Assembly: GCF_900156025.1 (NCBI RefSeq)
Contig: NZ_FTMO01000007.1
Location: forward strand, 1 to 64,000
Reading direction: 5' to 3'
Length of the DNA: 64,000 nt
Source: Allobosea sp. TND4EK4
GTDB lineage: Bacteria; Pseudomonadota; Alphaproteobacteria; Rhizobiales; Beijerinckiaceae
Below the pieces are notes generated by a model. The model was not told where the DNA came from, ran no database searches, and saw nothing but the letters and a program-made list of their open reading frames with translations. The position numbers were made by a program, and so were the translations under genes. Of this stretch, positions 42,187-49,812 are shown piece after piece (the first letter of the stretch is position 1; every line of letters begins with the position of its first letter).

Positions 42187-42771
42187 TCAGACTGTTTCGG
42201 AACCGATCCTCTGCATGGCTGCCGCGCTCGTGCGGTCCGGACCCAGGTCATCGACGCTGCCGATGGACAAAAGCTCGGCCAGCTTGGTGCGGGCTCGGTT
42301 CACGCGGCTCTTGATCGTCCCGATGGCCACGCCGCAGATCTCGGCGGCTTCCTCATAGGACAGCCCTGTCGCCCCGACCATGATCAGCACTTCGCGCTGC
42401 TCCTCCGGGAGCTTGGCAAGGGCCTTGCGGAAATCGGCAAGGTCGAGATGGCTTTCCTGGTTGCCATGCGTCGCCATGCGCTCGGCATAGGTGCCTTCGC
42501 TGTCCTGAACCTCGCGGCCGCGCTTGCGGTACAGCGAGTAATAGGTATTGCGCAGGATGGTGAAGAGCCAGGCGCGCAGGCTCGTCCCCGGCTCGAACTT
42601 CTCCGAATTGCCCCAGGCCTTGAGAAGGGTGTCCTGCACCAGATCGTCGGCGAGTTGCATCGAGCCCGAGAGCGACGCCGCGAAGGCGCGCAGGTTCGGG
42701 ATTTCGCGGATCAGCCCGTCCTTGAATTCGGTTGCCTTGAACTCGGCCGCCTTGAGGTCAGTTGCGCTCAT
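42187..42771 (-). CDS. ecfG: General stress response sigma factor EcfG
   Basis: ECF sigma factor of 194 residues. Region 2 is LADDLVQDTLLKAWGNSEKF with SLRAWLFTILRNTYYSLYRK; region 4 is LPEEQREVLIMVGATGLSYEEAAEICGVAIGTIKSRVNRAR (written here in parts of one run: the helix-turn-helix follows the GLSYEEAAE helix). It directs RNA polymerase to GGAAC-CGTT promoters and is held inactive by NepR until phosphorylated PhyR removes NepR. Its start overlaps nepR by 14 bases, showing translational coupling. Confidence 0.95.
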   Translation of the reverse strand: MSATDLKAAEFKATEFKDGLIREIPNLRAFAASLSGSMQLADDLVQDTLLKAWGNSEKFEPGTSLRAWLFTILRNTYYSLYRKRGREVQDSEGTYAERMATHGNQESHLDLADFRKALAKLPEEQREVLIMVGATGLSYEEAAEICGVAIGTIKSRVNRARTKLAELLSIGSVDDLGPDRTSAAAMQRIGSETV

Positions 42772-42982
42772 CGGACGAGGCTCCGGCTGCGCGCTGTTCG
42801 GTCGCCTCGAGCTGCGCCAGCAGGACGAGGAACTTGTCTGGCACCGGGGCGCTGACGATGTCGTCGTAATGCGCTTTCAGCGAGCGGCCGATCGATTCCT
42901 GCACCTTCGGGTCTAGCACCATGTCGAGATCGTCATTGTCGCTCGCCCCGGGGTCGGACATCGCTGCATCCATATTCGTCAT
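42758..42982 (-). CDS. nepR: Anti-sigma factor NepR
   Basis: 74-residue anti-sigma factor that binds EcfG and, alternatively, phosphorylated PhyR. The conserved core IGRSLKAHYDDIVSAPVPDKF is characteristic (helix 1, then the PxPDKF turn and helix 2 LVLLAQLEATEQ). ATG 42982 sits five bases after GAGGG; a GTG directly precedes it. It is divergent from phyR and has an EcfG-type promoter, giving autoregulation of the nepR-ecfG pair. Confidence 0.93.
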   Translation of the reverse strand: MTNMDAAMSDPGASDNDDLDMVLDPKVQESIGRSLKAHYDDIVSAPVPDKFLVLLAQLEATEQRAAGASSDERN

Positions 42983-43087
42983 CACAGCCCTCGCGCCGCC
43001 GGGCCTGCTTTTCCAGCGGGTCCCGGATATTCAAACCAATCGGTTCGCCGCGGCCGGATGGCGATGGCAACACCAATGCGCCCTAAT

Positions 43088-43112
43088 AACAGGGGTTCTC
43101 GCGAAAAGTTCC
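43088..43112 (-). promoter_or_regulatory. EcfG-type promoter of nepR-ecfG
   Basis: On the minus strand GGAAC (43112-43108), 17 bp, GTT (43090-43088). Placement in front of nepR-ecfG agrees with the known autoregulation of EcfG in Alphaproteobacteria. The base before GTT is T rather than C. Confidence 0.7.
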
Positions 43113-43135
43113 GGCTTTCCGCAAAAATAAAAACC

Positions 43136-43164
43136 TTGTCAGGACCGCCGCCTAAGCCATTATT
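43136..43164 (+). promoter_or_regulatory. Possible sigma-70 promoter of phyR
   Basis: TTGTCA (43136-43141), 17 bp, ATTATT (43159-43164), ending 24 bases before the phyR ATG. I find no GGAAC-type site on this strand in the spacer, so basal phyR expression may come from here. Confidence 0.4.
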
Positions 43165-43188
43165 GCACAAGGATAATAAGGACGCATC

Positions 43189-43983
43189 ATGTCTATCGCC
43201 AAGGAAATCGCGCCTCATCTGCCCTATCTGCGCCGCTTCGCGCGCGCCCTCAGCGGCACGCAAGCCAGCGGCGACGCACATGTCGTTGCGATGCTGGAGG
43301 CGCTGGTCGCTGATCCTTCGGGCTTCCCGCGGGACGTCGACCCGCGCATCGGCCTCTACCGCACCTTCCTCAAGCTCTGGTCGTCGACCGGGGTCGACAT
43401 GAGCGAGCCGGTGATCGAACTCGGCCGGGCACCCGCCGAGCGCAACCTGGACGCGCTCACGCCGCGGCCACGCCAGGCCTTCCTGCTGCGGACGGTCGAG
43501 GGCTTCTCGATCGACGAGGTCGGGACGATCATGAACGTGCCGGCCGACGAGGCCGCCACGCTGATCCAGACGGCCGGGCAGGAGATTGCCGAACAGGTCG
43601 CGACCGACGTTCTCATCATCGAGGACGAGCCGATCATCGCGCTCGACATCGAGACGATGGTCGAGGAGCTCGGCCATACCGTCACCGGCGTGGCGCGCAC
43701 CCAGCGCGAGGCGATCGCCCTCGTGGCCAAGAAGCGTCCCGGCCTGGTTCTGGCGGATATCCAGCTCGCGGACGGCAGCTCCGGTCTCGATGCCGTGAAC
43801 GAGATCCTGTCCTCGATCGACGTGCCGGTGATCTTCATCACAGCCTATCCCGAAAGGCTTCTGACCGGCGACCGGCCCGAGCCGGCCTTCCTCATCACCA
43901 AGCCGTTCCAGCCCGAGGCGGTGAAGGCGGCGATCAGCCAGGCCCTGTTCTTCGATCGGCGCGCGGGCCGCAAGGCCGCCTGA
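43189..43983 (+). CDS. phyR: General stress response regulator PhyR
   Basis: Anti-anti-sigma factor of 264 residues. Residues 1 to about 130 mimic an ECF sigma factor (LPYLRRFARALSG, then ALTPRPRQAFLLRTVEGFS). Residues 140-260 form a receiver domain with Glu145/Asp146, phosphoacceptor Asp190, Thr218 and Lys238. Phosphorylation frees the sigma-like part to capture NepR and release EcfG. It is divergent from nepR-ecfG-sensor, the standard alphaproteobacterial arrangement, and ends at a strong terminator. Confidence 0.96.
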   Translation: MSIAKEIAPHLPYLRRFARALSGTQASGDAHVVAMLEALVADPSGFPRDVDPRIGLYRTFLKLWSSTGVDMSEPVIELGRAPAERNLDALTPRPRQAFLLRTVEGFSIDEVGTIMNVPADEAATLIQTAGQEIAEQVATDVLIIEDEPIIALDIETMVEELGHTVTGVARTQREAIALVAKKRPGLVLADIQLADGSSGLDAVNEILSSIDVPVIFITAYPERLLTGDRPEPAFLITKPFQPEAVKAAISQALFFDRRAGRKAA

Positions 43984-44009
43984 GGCTTCTATCAAATGTC
44001 GCGTTCAGA

Positions 44010-44036
44010 CCCCGCGGCGAGCCGCGGGGTTTTTTC
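44010..44036 (+). terminator. Intrinsic terminator of phyR
   Basis: An 8-bp all-GC stem (44010-44017 with 44022-44029), CGAG loop and seven T, beginning 26 bases after the phyR stop. Confidence 0.92.
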
Positions 44037-44046
44037 GTTCAAACCC

Positions 44047-44071
44047 GGAACAGGATCCCGAGACCGACGTT
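44047..44071 (+). promoter_or_regulatory. EcfG-type promoter
   Basis: GGAAC (44047-44051), 16 bp, CGTT (44068-44071): a full consensus match, just after the phyR terminator and about 39 bases before the small ORF at 44110. Confidence 0.72.
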
Positions 44072-44109
44072 CGCGAGTCGGCAGGGAGACAACCGGGAGG
44101 GCATGGACG

Positions 44110-44274
44110 ATGGCGATGACGTGCATGGCGGCGGTGATCGGGGCGACATCGGTCGCTACGGCTCTGTTTACGGGGATCATTCCACCCGATGCGATGGGGG
44201 CGGATATTCTGTCGCTCGCGCTGGCGGGGCTGACGGGAATCGCGGTGGCCAGCGCCGCCGCCCTCGACAGCTGA
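44110..44274 (+). CDS. Small membrane protein, unknown function (54 aa)
   Basis: A 54-residue, very hydrophobic product with two likely transmembrane segments, CMAAVIGATSVATALFTGII and ILSLALAGLTGIAVASAAA, joined by PPDAMGAD. A strong GGGAGG lies nine bases before ATG 44110, whereas the ATG at 44103 in another frame is only two bases from it, which decides the start. It follows a full EcfG-type promoter and precedes the extensin-like gene, so both may be one stress transcript. No homologous family recognised. Confidence 0.6.
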   Translation: MAMTCMAAVIGATSVATALFTGIIPPDAMGADILSLALAGLTGIAVASAAALDS

Positions 44275-44327
44275 AGCCTTCGCGACAAGGTCGATCCCGC
44301 AGCCTCGCAGCGGCCACACTGGCGGCC

Positions 44328-45077
44328 ATGGTCGGTCTTGCGGCGATCACGTCGCCGGCCGCCTCTCCGGTGATGCCTCCGCCTCGGCCCGCCGAGTTGG
44401 GCGCGCCGGAGAAGCCGCGCCACGAGCGGATCGACCCATCGCAGCCCGAGCCGCAACGGTCCCAGCCCGCGCAGGAGCTGGGCGCTGCCCCGCGCGAGCC
44501 CGGCGCAGCCGGCTGCATCGACGCCCTGATGGCGGTTCAAGGCAACAGGATCAGGCCTGCTCCACCAGAGCAACTGCCGCGGGATCAGGCCTGCCGGATC
44601 AAGGAAGCCGTCGTGGTCGAAGCCCTGGCGGTTCGCTCCAGTTCCGGAACGGTGGCGCTCGTGCCGCCCCCGACGCTCAGCTGCGCCATGGCAAAGGCGG
44701 TCTCAGGCTGGCTCGACATCGCGGTACAGCCCTTGGCACGAGGCCAGTTCGAAAAGGATCTCCTGGCACTGCAGGTCGGCGGAGGGCAGGAATGCCGCCG
44801 TCGCAACCGCGCATCGGCCGGGCCGTTCAGCGAGCATGCCACCGGAGAAGCACTCGACATCTTCGCGTTCCGCCTGGAGCCGGGTGCAGGCTCATCCGAG
44901 ATTCGGGTGGCGAAGCCTGACGGTGTTCCGCAAGAGCGTTTCCTCGCCGCGACCCGCCAATCCGCCTGCGGTGCGTTCATGACCGCACTGGGACCGGGTT
45001 CGGACGCCGCCCATGCCGATCATCTGCATGTCGATATCCAGGAGCGGCGCTCGCCCGCCTCCCGGTTCTGCCAATGA
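44328..45077 (+). CDS. Extensin-like C-terminal domain protein
   Basis: Secreted protein with a Pro-rich linker after the N-terminus and a C-terminal extensin-like domain of about 170 residues, recognised from GPFSEHATGEALDIFAF, an AC..F pair and LGPGSDAAHADHLHVDI; the His/Asp pattern resembles LAS-type peptidases acting on peptidoglycan. The only in-frame ATG is 44328, which leaves a short signal (MVGLAAITSPAASP). A basic-hydrophobic run fitting a full signal peptide starts at CTG 44271, overlapping the stop of the preceding small ORF, so coupled non-ATG initiation is possible. Probably transcribed with the small gene. Confidence 0.78.
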   Translation: MVGLAAITSPAASPVMPPPRPAELGAPEKPRHERIDPSQPEPQRSQPAQELGAAPREPGAAGCIDALMAVQGNRIRPAPPEQLPRDQACRIKEAVVVEALAVRSSSGTVALVPPPTLSCAMAKAVSGWLDIAVQPLARGQFEKDLLALQVGGGQECRRRNRASAGPFSEHATGEALDIFAFRLEPGAGSSEIRVAKPDGVPQERFLAATRQSACGAFMTALGPGSDAAHADHLHVDIQERRSPASRFCQ

Positions 45078-45087
45078 GACCAATTCT

Positions 45088-45330
45088 TCAGGCCGTCGGG
45101 GCCAAAGCGATCATGGCGGGCATCTGCGCCGGGTCGCAGGGCCTGTCCTTTGCAAGCATCGGCTTCGTCCGGCGAGCAGCCATCACGGCCAACGCACCAG
45201 CGCGCTCCAACCCGTGATCGATGAGTTCTTCCAGCTCCCAGAACGGCGGGACAGCCAGATGATCGAAGGAGCCATTCGCGCTGACAAGAATCTGCGCCTG
45301 TGGACGATTCACGGACATCGCCATTCCCAT
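45088..45330 (-). CDS. Hypothetical small protein, uncertain
   Basis: An open frame of about 80 residues (NRPQAQILVSANGSFDHLAV, then a helix-like WELEELIDHGLERAGALAVM) with no family I recognise. Third codon positions are about three quarters G or C, better than random but below the neighbours. The main support is a GGAAC-N17-GTT promoter on the same strand at 45347-45371, placed as in front of glgE. ATGs at 45330, 45324 and 45318 are all possible; no good ribosome binding site. The opposite strand also stays open here, so this may not be a gene. Confidence 0.4.
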   Translation of the reverse strand: MGMAMSVNRPQAQILVSANGSFDHLAVPPFWELEELIDHGLERAGALAVMAARRTKPMLAKDRPCDPAQMPAMIALAPTA

Positions 45331-45346
45331 GCCAAGATGCAGTGAG

Positions 45347-45371
45347 AACTCAACCTCCCGTCCGTGGTTCC
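45347..45371 (-). promoter_or_regulatory. EcfG-type promoter candidate, minus strand
   Basis: On the minus strand GGAAC (45371-45367), 17 bp, GTT (45349-45347). It stands back to back with a full match on the plus strand, the two -35 elements only 8 bases apart. Confidence 0.45.
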
Positions 45372-45379
45372 AATGAGCC

Positions 45380-45404
45380 GGAACTGTGGGCATCTTGGGG
45401 CGTT
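45380..45404 (+). promoter_or_regulatory. EcfG-type promoter
   Basis: GGAAC (45380-45384), 16 bp, CGTT (45401-45404): a full consensus match. AGGAG at 45421 and ATG at 45433 follow at fitting distances. Confidence 0.75.
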
Positions 45405-45432
45405 GCGTCCCGTCTGCGCCAGGAGCACTGCG

Positions 45433-45933
45433 ATGAGCATTCGGCATTCGAGCTTCAGCCTCGCGGGGGCCGCGCTCGGCTGCCTGTTGGCGTCGGGGAC
45501 CGGAGCTCTGGCCCAGTCCGGCCCGCCGGGCGGAAGGCTGTCCTGCACGATCGGTCCCAATGCGGCCGCGGTGGTCAAGTCGCAGAAGCCCATGCAATGC
45601 CGCTTTCACCCGCGGCGGGGGCCGAACCAGATCTATACCGCCGTCGTCAAGCAGTTCAGCGTCGATTTGAGCGCCATGCGCGGTACCCGCATGAGCTGGC
45701 GCGTCTATGGCCCTTATGCCCGCGCGCCGCTCGGCGCGCTCAGCGGCTCGTACAGTGCCGGGCCGGGCCTTGCGGCTGCCGATGGATCGTCTGGCCCGCC
45801 CATCCTTGTCGGGGGGCGGGGCAAGTCCGTGTCCCTGCGCCCGCTGGCGGTGCAGACGCTGCGGGGCATCAACATTGCCATCGGCGTGACCGGACTTGAT
45901 CTCACGCTCAACACGCCGCGCCGCCGACGCTGA
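45433..45933 (+). CDS. DUF992 domain exported protein
   Basis: 166-residue secreted protein. The signal peptide (SFSLAGAALGCLLASGTGALAQ) is followed by a DUF992 domain: LSCTIGPNAAAVV, MQCRFHPRRGPNQIYTAVV, FSVDLSAMRGTRMSWRVYG, GALSGSYSAGPGLAA, then PILVGGRGKSVSLRPLAVQ. The domain is common in Hyphomicrobiales envelopes and has no known function. ATG 45433 follows AGGAG by seven bases. A full EcfG-type promoter lies upstream, making it a probable member of the general stress regulon. Confidence 0.82.
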   Translation: MSIRHSSFSLAGAALGCLLASGTGALAQSGPPGGRLSCTIGPNAAAVVKSQKPMQCRFHPRRGPNQIYTAVVKQFSVDLSAMRGTRMSWRVYGPYARAPLGALSGSYSAGPGLAAADGSSGPPILVGGRGKSVSLRPLAVQTLRGINIAIGVTGLDLTLNTPRRRR

Positions 45934-46016
45934 ACCGCGCTTACGGATTGATAACTCCTATCGTCGCAAAATTCCGGTCAAATCCAAAGAAACCGCGCCT
46001 GACGCAAAGTCAGCCC

Positions 46017-46041
46017 GGAACATCGCCTCATCTCTCACGTT
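46017..46041 (+). promoter_or_regulatory. EcfG-type promoter
   Basis: GGAAC (46017-46021), 16 bp, CGTT (46038-46041): a full consensus match about 40 bases before the response-regulator ATG at 46081. Confidence 0.75.
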
Positions 46042-46080
46042 GAGGTGGTGTAGCAGAGTAAATGAGTAGAAAGCCGCCCG

Positions 46081-46458
46081 ATGGCTGACATCCGCGTCCT
46101 TATCGTCGAAGACGATCCGTTCATTGCCATGGACATCGAGTCGGCCGTGGCCGAACAGCTCGGCGGCGAGGCAGAACTGATCGTCGTCGAATCCGTTGCA
46201 GCCGCCCGTCGCGCCGCGGCGGACAAGTTGTCTTGTGCGTTGTTGGACATCGATGTCGTGGGCGGCAAGACCTTCGAAGTCGCCAGCACGCTGCTGCAGA
46301 TCGGCATCCCCTTCGCGTTCGTTTCCGGCTCCGCGCCGCAGGAGGTGCCGACGCCTCTGCGGGCAGCGCATTTCCTGCGCAAGCCATTCTCGACGCATGA
46401 GGTCGCCACATTCGTCGTCAATGCGATCGGCAAGCCCCCGGTCGAGGCCGCGGTCTGA
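46081..46458 (+). CDS. Single-domain response regulator
   Basis: Stand-alone receiver of 125 residues without output domain. Asp11/Asp12, phosphoacceptor Asp56 in LLDIDVVGG, Ser82 and Lys101 are all in place. The stretch PFAFVSG at 77-83 resembles the PFxFATGY motif of FAT GUY response regulators, a class tied to the general stress phosphorelay in Sphingomonas (SdrG). With a full EcfG-type promoter and the phyR locus 2 kb away, a role in phosphate flow to or from PhyR is plausible, but this is inference. Confidence 0.88.
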   Translation: MADIRVLIVEDDPFIAMDIESAVAEQLGGEAELIVVESVAAARRAAADKLSCALLDIDVVGGKTFEVASTLLQIGIPFAFVSGSAPQEVPTPLRAAHFLRKPFSTHEVATFVVNAIGKPPVEAAV

Positions 46459-46525
46459 CAGTCAGCCGGCGCCCGGACGCGGCTTCAACGAGGAAGCCGG
46501 CTGGCGCGCGCATCCGCTGGCGGGT

Positions 46526-47374
46526 TCACCTCCCTGAGACGAAATCCTCGAAGGCTGCCTTGTAATCCCGATGCCAGCGCGACAGCGGGGGTCGGTTGGC
46601 GATGATGTCACCCACCGCCCAGGCCATCCGCTTTTCGTCAGTCGCGCGCGACGTCTCTCCATCCGGACACAGGATGTAGAAATCGCCGGCGTGCAGTCCT
46701 TCGAGCATGAAATCGACGGTCTCTTCCGGCGTCCAGGCACCGCCCGGCTTTTCGACCCGCCCGCGCGCGGTCAAGGGCGTGAAGACGAAGCCGGGGATCA
46801 GCAGATGGGCGCTGACCCCGCAGCCCGGCATGTTGCGAAGCTCATGCTGCAAGGCCTCCGTGAAAACCTTCACGCCCGCCTTGGCGACATTGTAGGCCGG
46901 ATTTCCGGGTGGGGTGGTGATGCCCTGCTTGGAGCCGGTGTTGACGATCAAGGCCGGCTCGCCATGCGCGGCCATGCCGGGTCCGAAGACCTGGGTCCCG
47001 TTGACGACGCCCCCGAGATTGACGGCAAGCGTCTGCTGCCACACCTCATGGGGACCGAAGATGCCGCTTTCGGGCTGGATGCCGGCGTTGTTCATCAGCA
47101 CATGCACGCGGCCGAACCGGCCAGTCACCGCGTCCTGCAAGGCGACGACCTCTTCCCGGCGCGAGACGTCGACCGTCATCGCCAGCACGTTTTCCGCGCC
47201 GACGAGCGTCGCCAGCACCTGTCCAGCCGCCTTCAGCGCTTCTCCATCGTTATCGGCGATCGCGACCCGCATGCCGAGCCCGGCAAAGGCGCGCGCGGCA
47301 GCGAAGCCGATCCCCGAGGCGCCACCGGTGACGATGGCGACATTGGCGGCGATGAGGGCAGGATGAAGTGTCAT
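46526..47374 (-). CDS. SDR family oxidoreductase
   Basis: Classical short-chain dehydrogenase of 282 residues. The cofactor motif is TGGASGIG (residues 16-23), with NNAG near 95, catalytic Ser in VNTGSKQG and the YNVAK pair. An Asp after the second strand (AIADNDGE) suggests NAD rather than NADP. The C-terminal 40 residues extend past the core. The substrate is unknown. It is divergent from dsbD with a 177-base spacer. Confidence 0.88.
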   Translation of the reverse strand: MTLHPALIAANVAIVTGGASGIGFAAARAFAGLGMRVAIADNDGEALKAAGQVLATLVGAENVLAMTVDVSRREEVVALQDAVTGRFGRVHVLMNNAGIQPESGIFGPHEVWQQTLAVNLGGVVNGTQVFGPGMAAHGEPALIVNTGSKQGITTPPGNPAYNVAKAGVKVFTEALQHELRNMPGCGVSAHLLIPGFVFTPLTARGRVEKPGGAWTPEETVDFMLEGLHAGDFYILCPDGETSRATDEKRMAWAVGDIIANRPPLSRWHRDYKAAFEDFVSGR

Positions 47375-47551
47375 GAACGGCCTCGTGTTCGGCGGGAGAG
47401 GCGATTCTCCGCGGGCAGCGGAGATAAGGGGCGCCGCGCGGCGACATCATGGCGCGCTGCCGGCCGCCCGGCGGCGTGTGATAGGACGCCGCTCCCGGCG
47501 TTCACCGCCTTGTCATTGGCGGCCCGGAAGCGCTTGAGGCATGGAAAGCCG

Positions 47552-49789
47552 ATGCAGACGATCATTCGAGCCCTGACCGCGGCATGGCATGCCGGCGCCC
47601 AGCCGCAGCGCCCTGCCCTTCGCCGGCTCTTGCCGGCGGCGGCGCTGGCCGCGCTGTCCCTCTCCTGGCCCGTCCCGACAGCCACGGCCGCCGAAACCGC
47701 GCCTGTGACCTCTCCACGCGTCACCACGACACTGATCTCCAGCCGCGATGCCGTGGTGCCGGGAGAGCGGTTCCGCGTGGCGCTGGTCCAGAAGCTCGCG
47801 CCGCACTGGCACACCTATTGGCGCAACCCCGGCGATTCGGGCGAGCCGACGCAGATCCAATGGACACTCCCCGCCGGAGCGGGCGCAGGCGAGATCGCCT
47901 GGCCCGCGCCCCGCGCCATCCCGGTCGACCCGCTCGTCAATTTCGGCTTCGAAGGTACCGTCGTCCTGCCGGTCGAGATCAGCGTGCCGCAGGACGCCAA
48001 GCCCGGCGACAGCCTTCCGCTGACCGCCAAGGCGACCTGGCTCGTCTGCGAGAAGGTCTGCGTTCCCGAGGAAGGATCGTTCGCGCTGACGCTGCCGGTC
48101 GCAGCAGTGAGCCAGCCGGACGCCGCCGCCGAGCAAGCGATCGATGCCGCGCTCGCAGCGCTGCCAAAGCCCGCCGGTTTTCGCGGAACGCTGAAAGCCG
48201 AAGGCGACCGGCTCTCGCTGGCGTTGCCCGGCCTGCCCGCCGATTCGCGGGATCTGCGCTTCTTTCCGTTCTCCGACACGTTGATCGACCATGCCGGCGA
48301 GCAGACCTTCGCTCCCGGTCCTCCGCCTGCTCTCCTCCTGACACGCTCGGGCGCCTTCAAGCTCGACGGCGGCGAGATCTCGGGCGTGCTGACCTTTCAG
48401 CAGAACGGGGAGAAACGCGCCCTGACGCTGAGCGCGGACGCCGACCCGGCGCTGGCGACACAGGCTGCGGCGGGGGCATTGCCGGGGGCGGGCCCATCCA
48501 GCCCGGCCGTCGTCCGGATTCCGATGCCGATCGAAGGCTCCGACCTGACGCTGCTCGCCGCGCTGGCCTTCGCCTTCGCGGGGGGGCTGATTCTCAACCT
48601 GATGCCCTGCGTCCTGCCGGTGCTGTTCATCAAGGCGCTCGGCTTCGCGCAAACGGCGCATCGCAGCCGCGCCGAGACGCGCGAGCAGGGCCTGCTCTTC
48701 CTCGGCGGCGTGCTGCTGACCTTCATGGTGCTGGCCGGCGCCGTCATCGGCCTCGGTGCGCTGGGGGCCAGCGTCGGCTGGGGCTTCCAGCTTCAGTCGC
48801 CGCCGCTCGTCATCGGGCTGGCCGTGGTGATGGTGCTGATCGGCTTCAACCTGATCGGGGGCTTCGAATTCGGGAGCTCCGTCACGGGGCTCGGCGACGG
48901 GCTCGCCAGAAGCGGCGGGCGGCTCGGCGCCTTCATGACCGGCGTCCTGGCCGTCGTGGTGGCGACACCCTGCACGGCTCCGTTCATGGGCGCGGCCATG
49001 GGCTATGCGGTGACCCAGGCCCCGGCCGTGGCTCTCTGGGTGTTCATCGCGCTGGCGCTGGGCTTCGCGCTGCCGGTGGTGGCGCTGTCCTTCGCGCCGG
49101 GCCTGCTCAGGCTCCTGCCCAAGCCCGGCCGCTGGATGCTGGTGATGAAGCAGGCCTTCGCCTTCCCGATGTTCGCAACCGCAATCTGGCTGATCTGGGT
49201 GGCCGCGGTGCAGACCGGTCCGGACGGCATGCTCGCCGCGCTGGTGGCGGTGCTGACCGCGGGCTTCGTGGTCTGGCTCGTCGGCGTGACGCGCGGCTCG
49301 CGGCCGCGCCGCGTCTTCGGGGCGGCGCTCGCCGCGCTGGTCGTGCTCGGGGCCGGCTGGTTCACGGTCCGGAACGCGATTCCGAATGCGACAGGCGAGG
49401 CGCGCGCCAACGATGTCCAGGCCTGGACGCCCGAGCGGGTGGCCGCGCTTCAGGCGCAGGGCAAGCCGGTCTTCGTCAACTTCACCGCCGCCTGGTGCAT
49501 CACCTGCCTCGCCAATGAGCGCGTCGCGCTGTCGCGGCAGGAGGTCAAGGACAGCTTCGCCCGGCTCGGCGTGAGCTATCTCAAGGGCGACTGGACCAAC
49601 CGGGACTCGCGCATCGCCCAGGCTCTTGCCGAGCAGGGCCGGGCGGGCGTGCCGCTCTACCTGTTCTATCCGGGGCGCAGGGATGCGCAGCCCGAGATCC
49701 TGCCGCAACTCCTGACGCCCGACATGGTGATCGCGGCGGCGGAACGCGCCGCCGGCAAGGAGGCCAGGACTGCCGCGACCCTGCCTTAG
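47552..49789 (+). CDS. dsbD: Protein-disulfide reductase DsbD family
   Basis: Membrane protein of 745 residues that carries electrons from cytoplasmic thioredoxin to the periplasm. Signal peptide, then a periplasmic domain with WLVCEKVCVPEEG, a core of about eight helices with NLMPCVLPVLFIKALGF and VVVATPCTAPFMG, and a C-terminal thioredoxin-fold domain with AAWCITCLANE. All three cysteine pairs are present. The N-terminal domain, with HWHTYWRNPGDSGEPT, is the ScsB-like type found in Alphaproteobacteria rather than the E. coli type. The redoxin gene follows 23 bases later. Confidence 0.9.
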   Translation: MQTIIRALTAAWHAGAQPQRPALRRLLPAAALAALSLSWPVPTATAAETAPVTSPRVTTTLISSRDAVVPGERFRVALVQKLAPHWHTYWRNPGDSGEPTQIQWTLPAGAGAGEIAWPAPRAIPVDPLVNFGFEGTVVLPVEISVPQDAKPGDSLPLTAKATWLVCEKVCVPEEGSFALTLPVAAVSQPDAAAEQAIDAALAALPKPAGFRGTLKAEGDRLSLALPGLPADSRDLRFFPFSDTLIDHAGEQTFAPGPPPALLLTRSGAFKLDGGEISGVLTFQQNGEKRALTLSADADPALATQAAAGALPGAGPSSPAVVRIPMPIEGSDLTLLAALAFAFAGGLILNLMPCVLPVLFIKALGFAQTAHRSRAETREQGLLFLGGVLLTFMVLAGAVIGLGALGASVGWGFQLQSPPLVIGLAVVMVLIGFNLIGGFEFGSSVTGLGDGLARSGGRLGAFMTGVLAVVVATPCTAPFMGAAMGYAVTQAPAVALWVFIALALGFALPVVALSFAPGLLRLLPKPGRWMLVMKQAFAFPMFATAIWLIWVAAVQTGPDGMLAALVAVLTAGFVVWLVGVTRGSRPRRVFGAALAALVVLGAGWFTVRNAIPNATGEARANDVQAWTPERVAALQAQGKPVFVNFTAAWCITCLANERVALSRQEVKDSFARLGVSYLKGDWTNRDSRIAQALAEQGRAGVPLYLFYPGRRDAQPEILPQLLTPDMVIAAAERAAGKEARTAATLP

Positions 49790-49812
49790 ACCTCGACCGA
49801 AGGGAGACAGAC

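Noticed and set aside
44103-44327. Longer N-terminus for the extensin-like protein from ATG 44103
   Set aside because: The added 75 residues are Gly/Asp/Arg-rich with no signal-peptide character, the ATG is only two bases from the Shine-Dalgarno, and the other frame gives a sensible small membrane protein.
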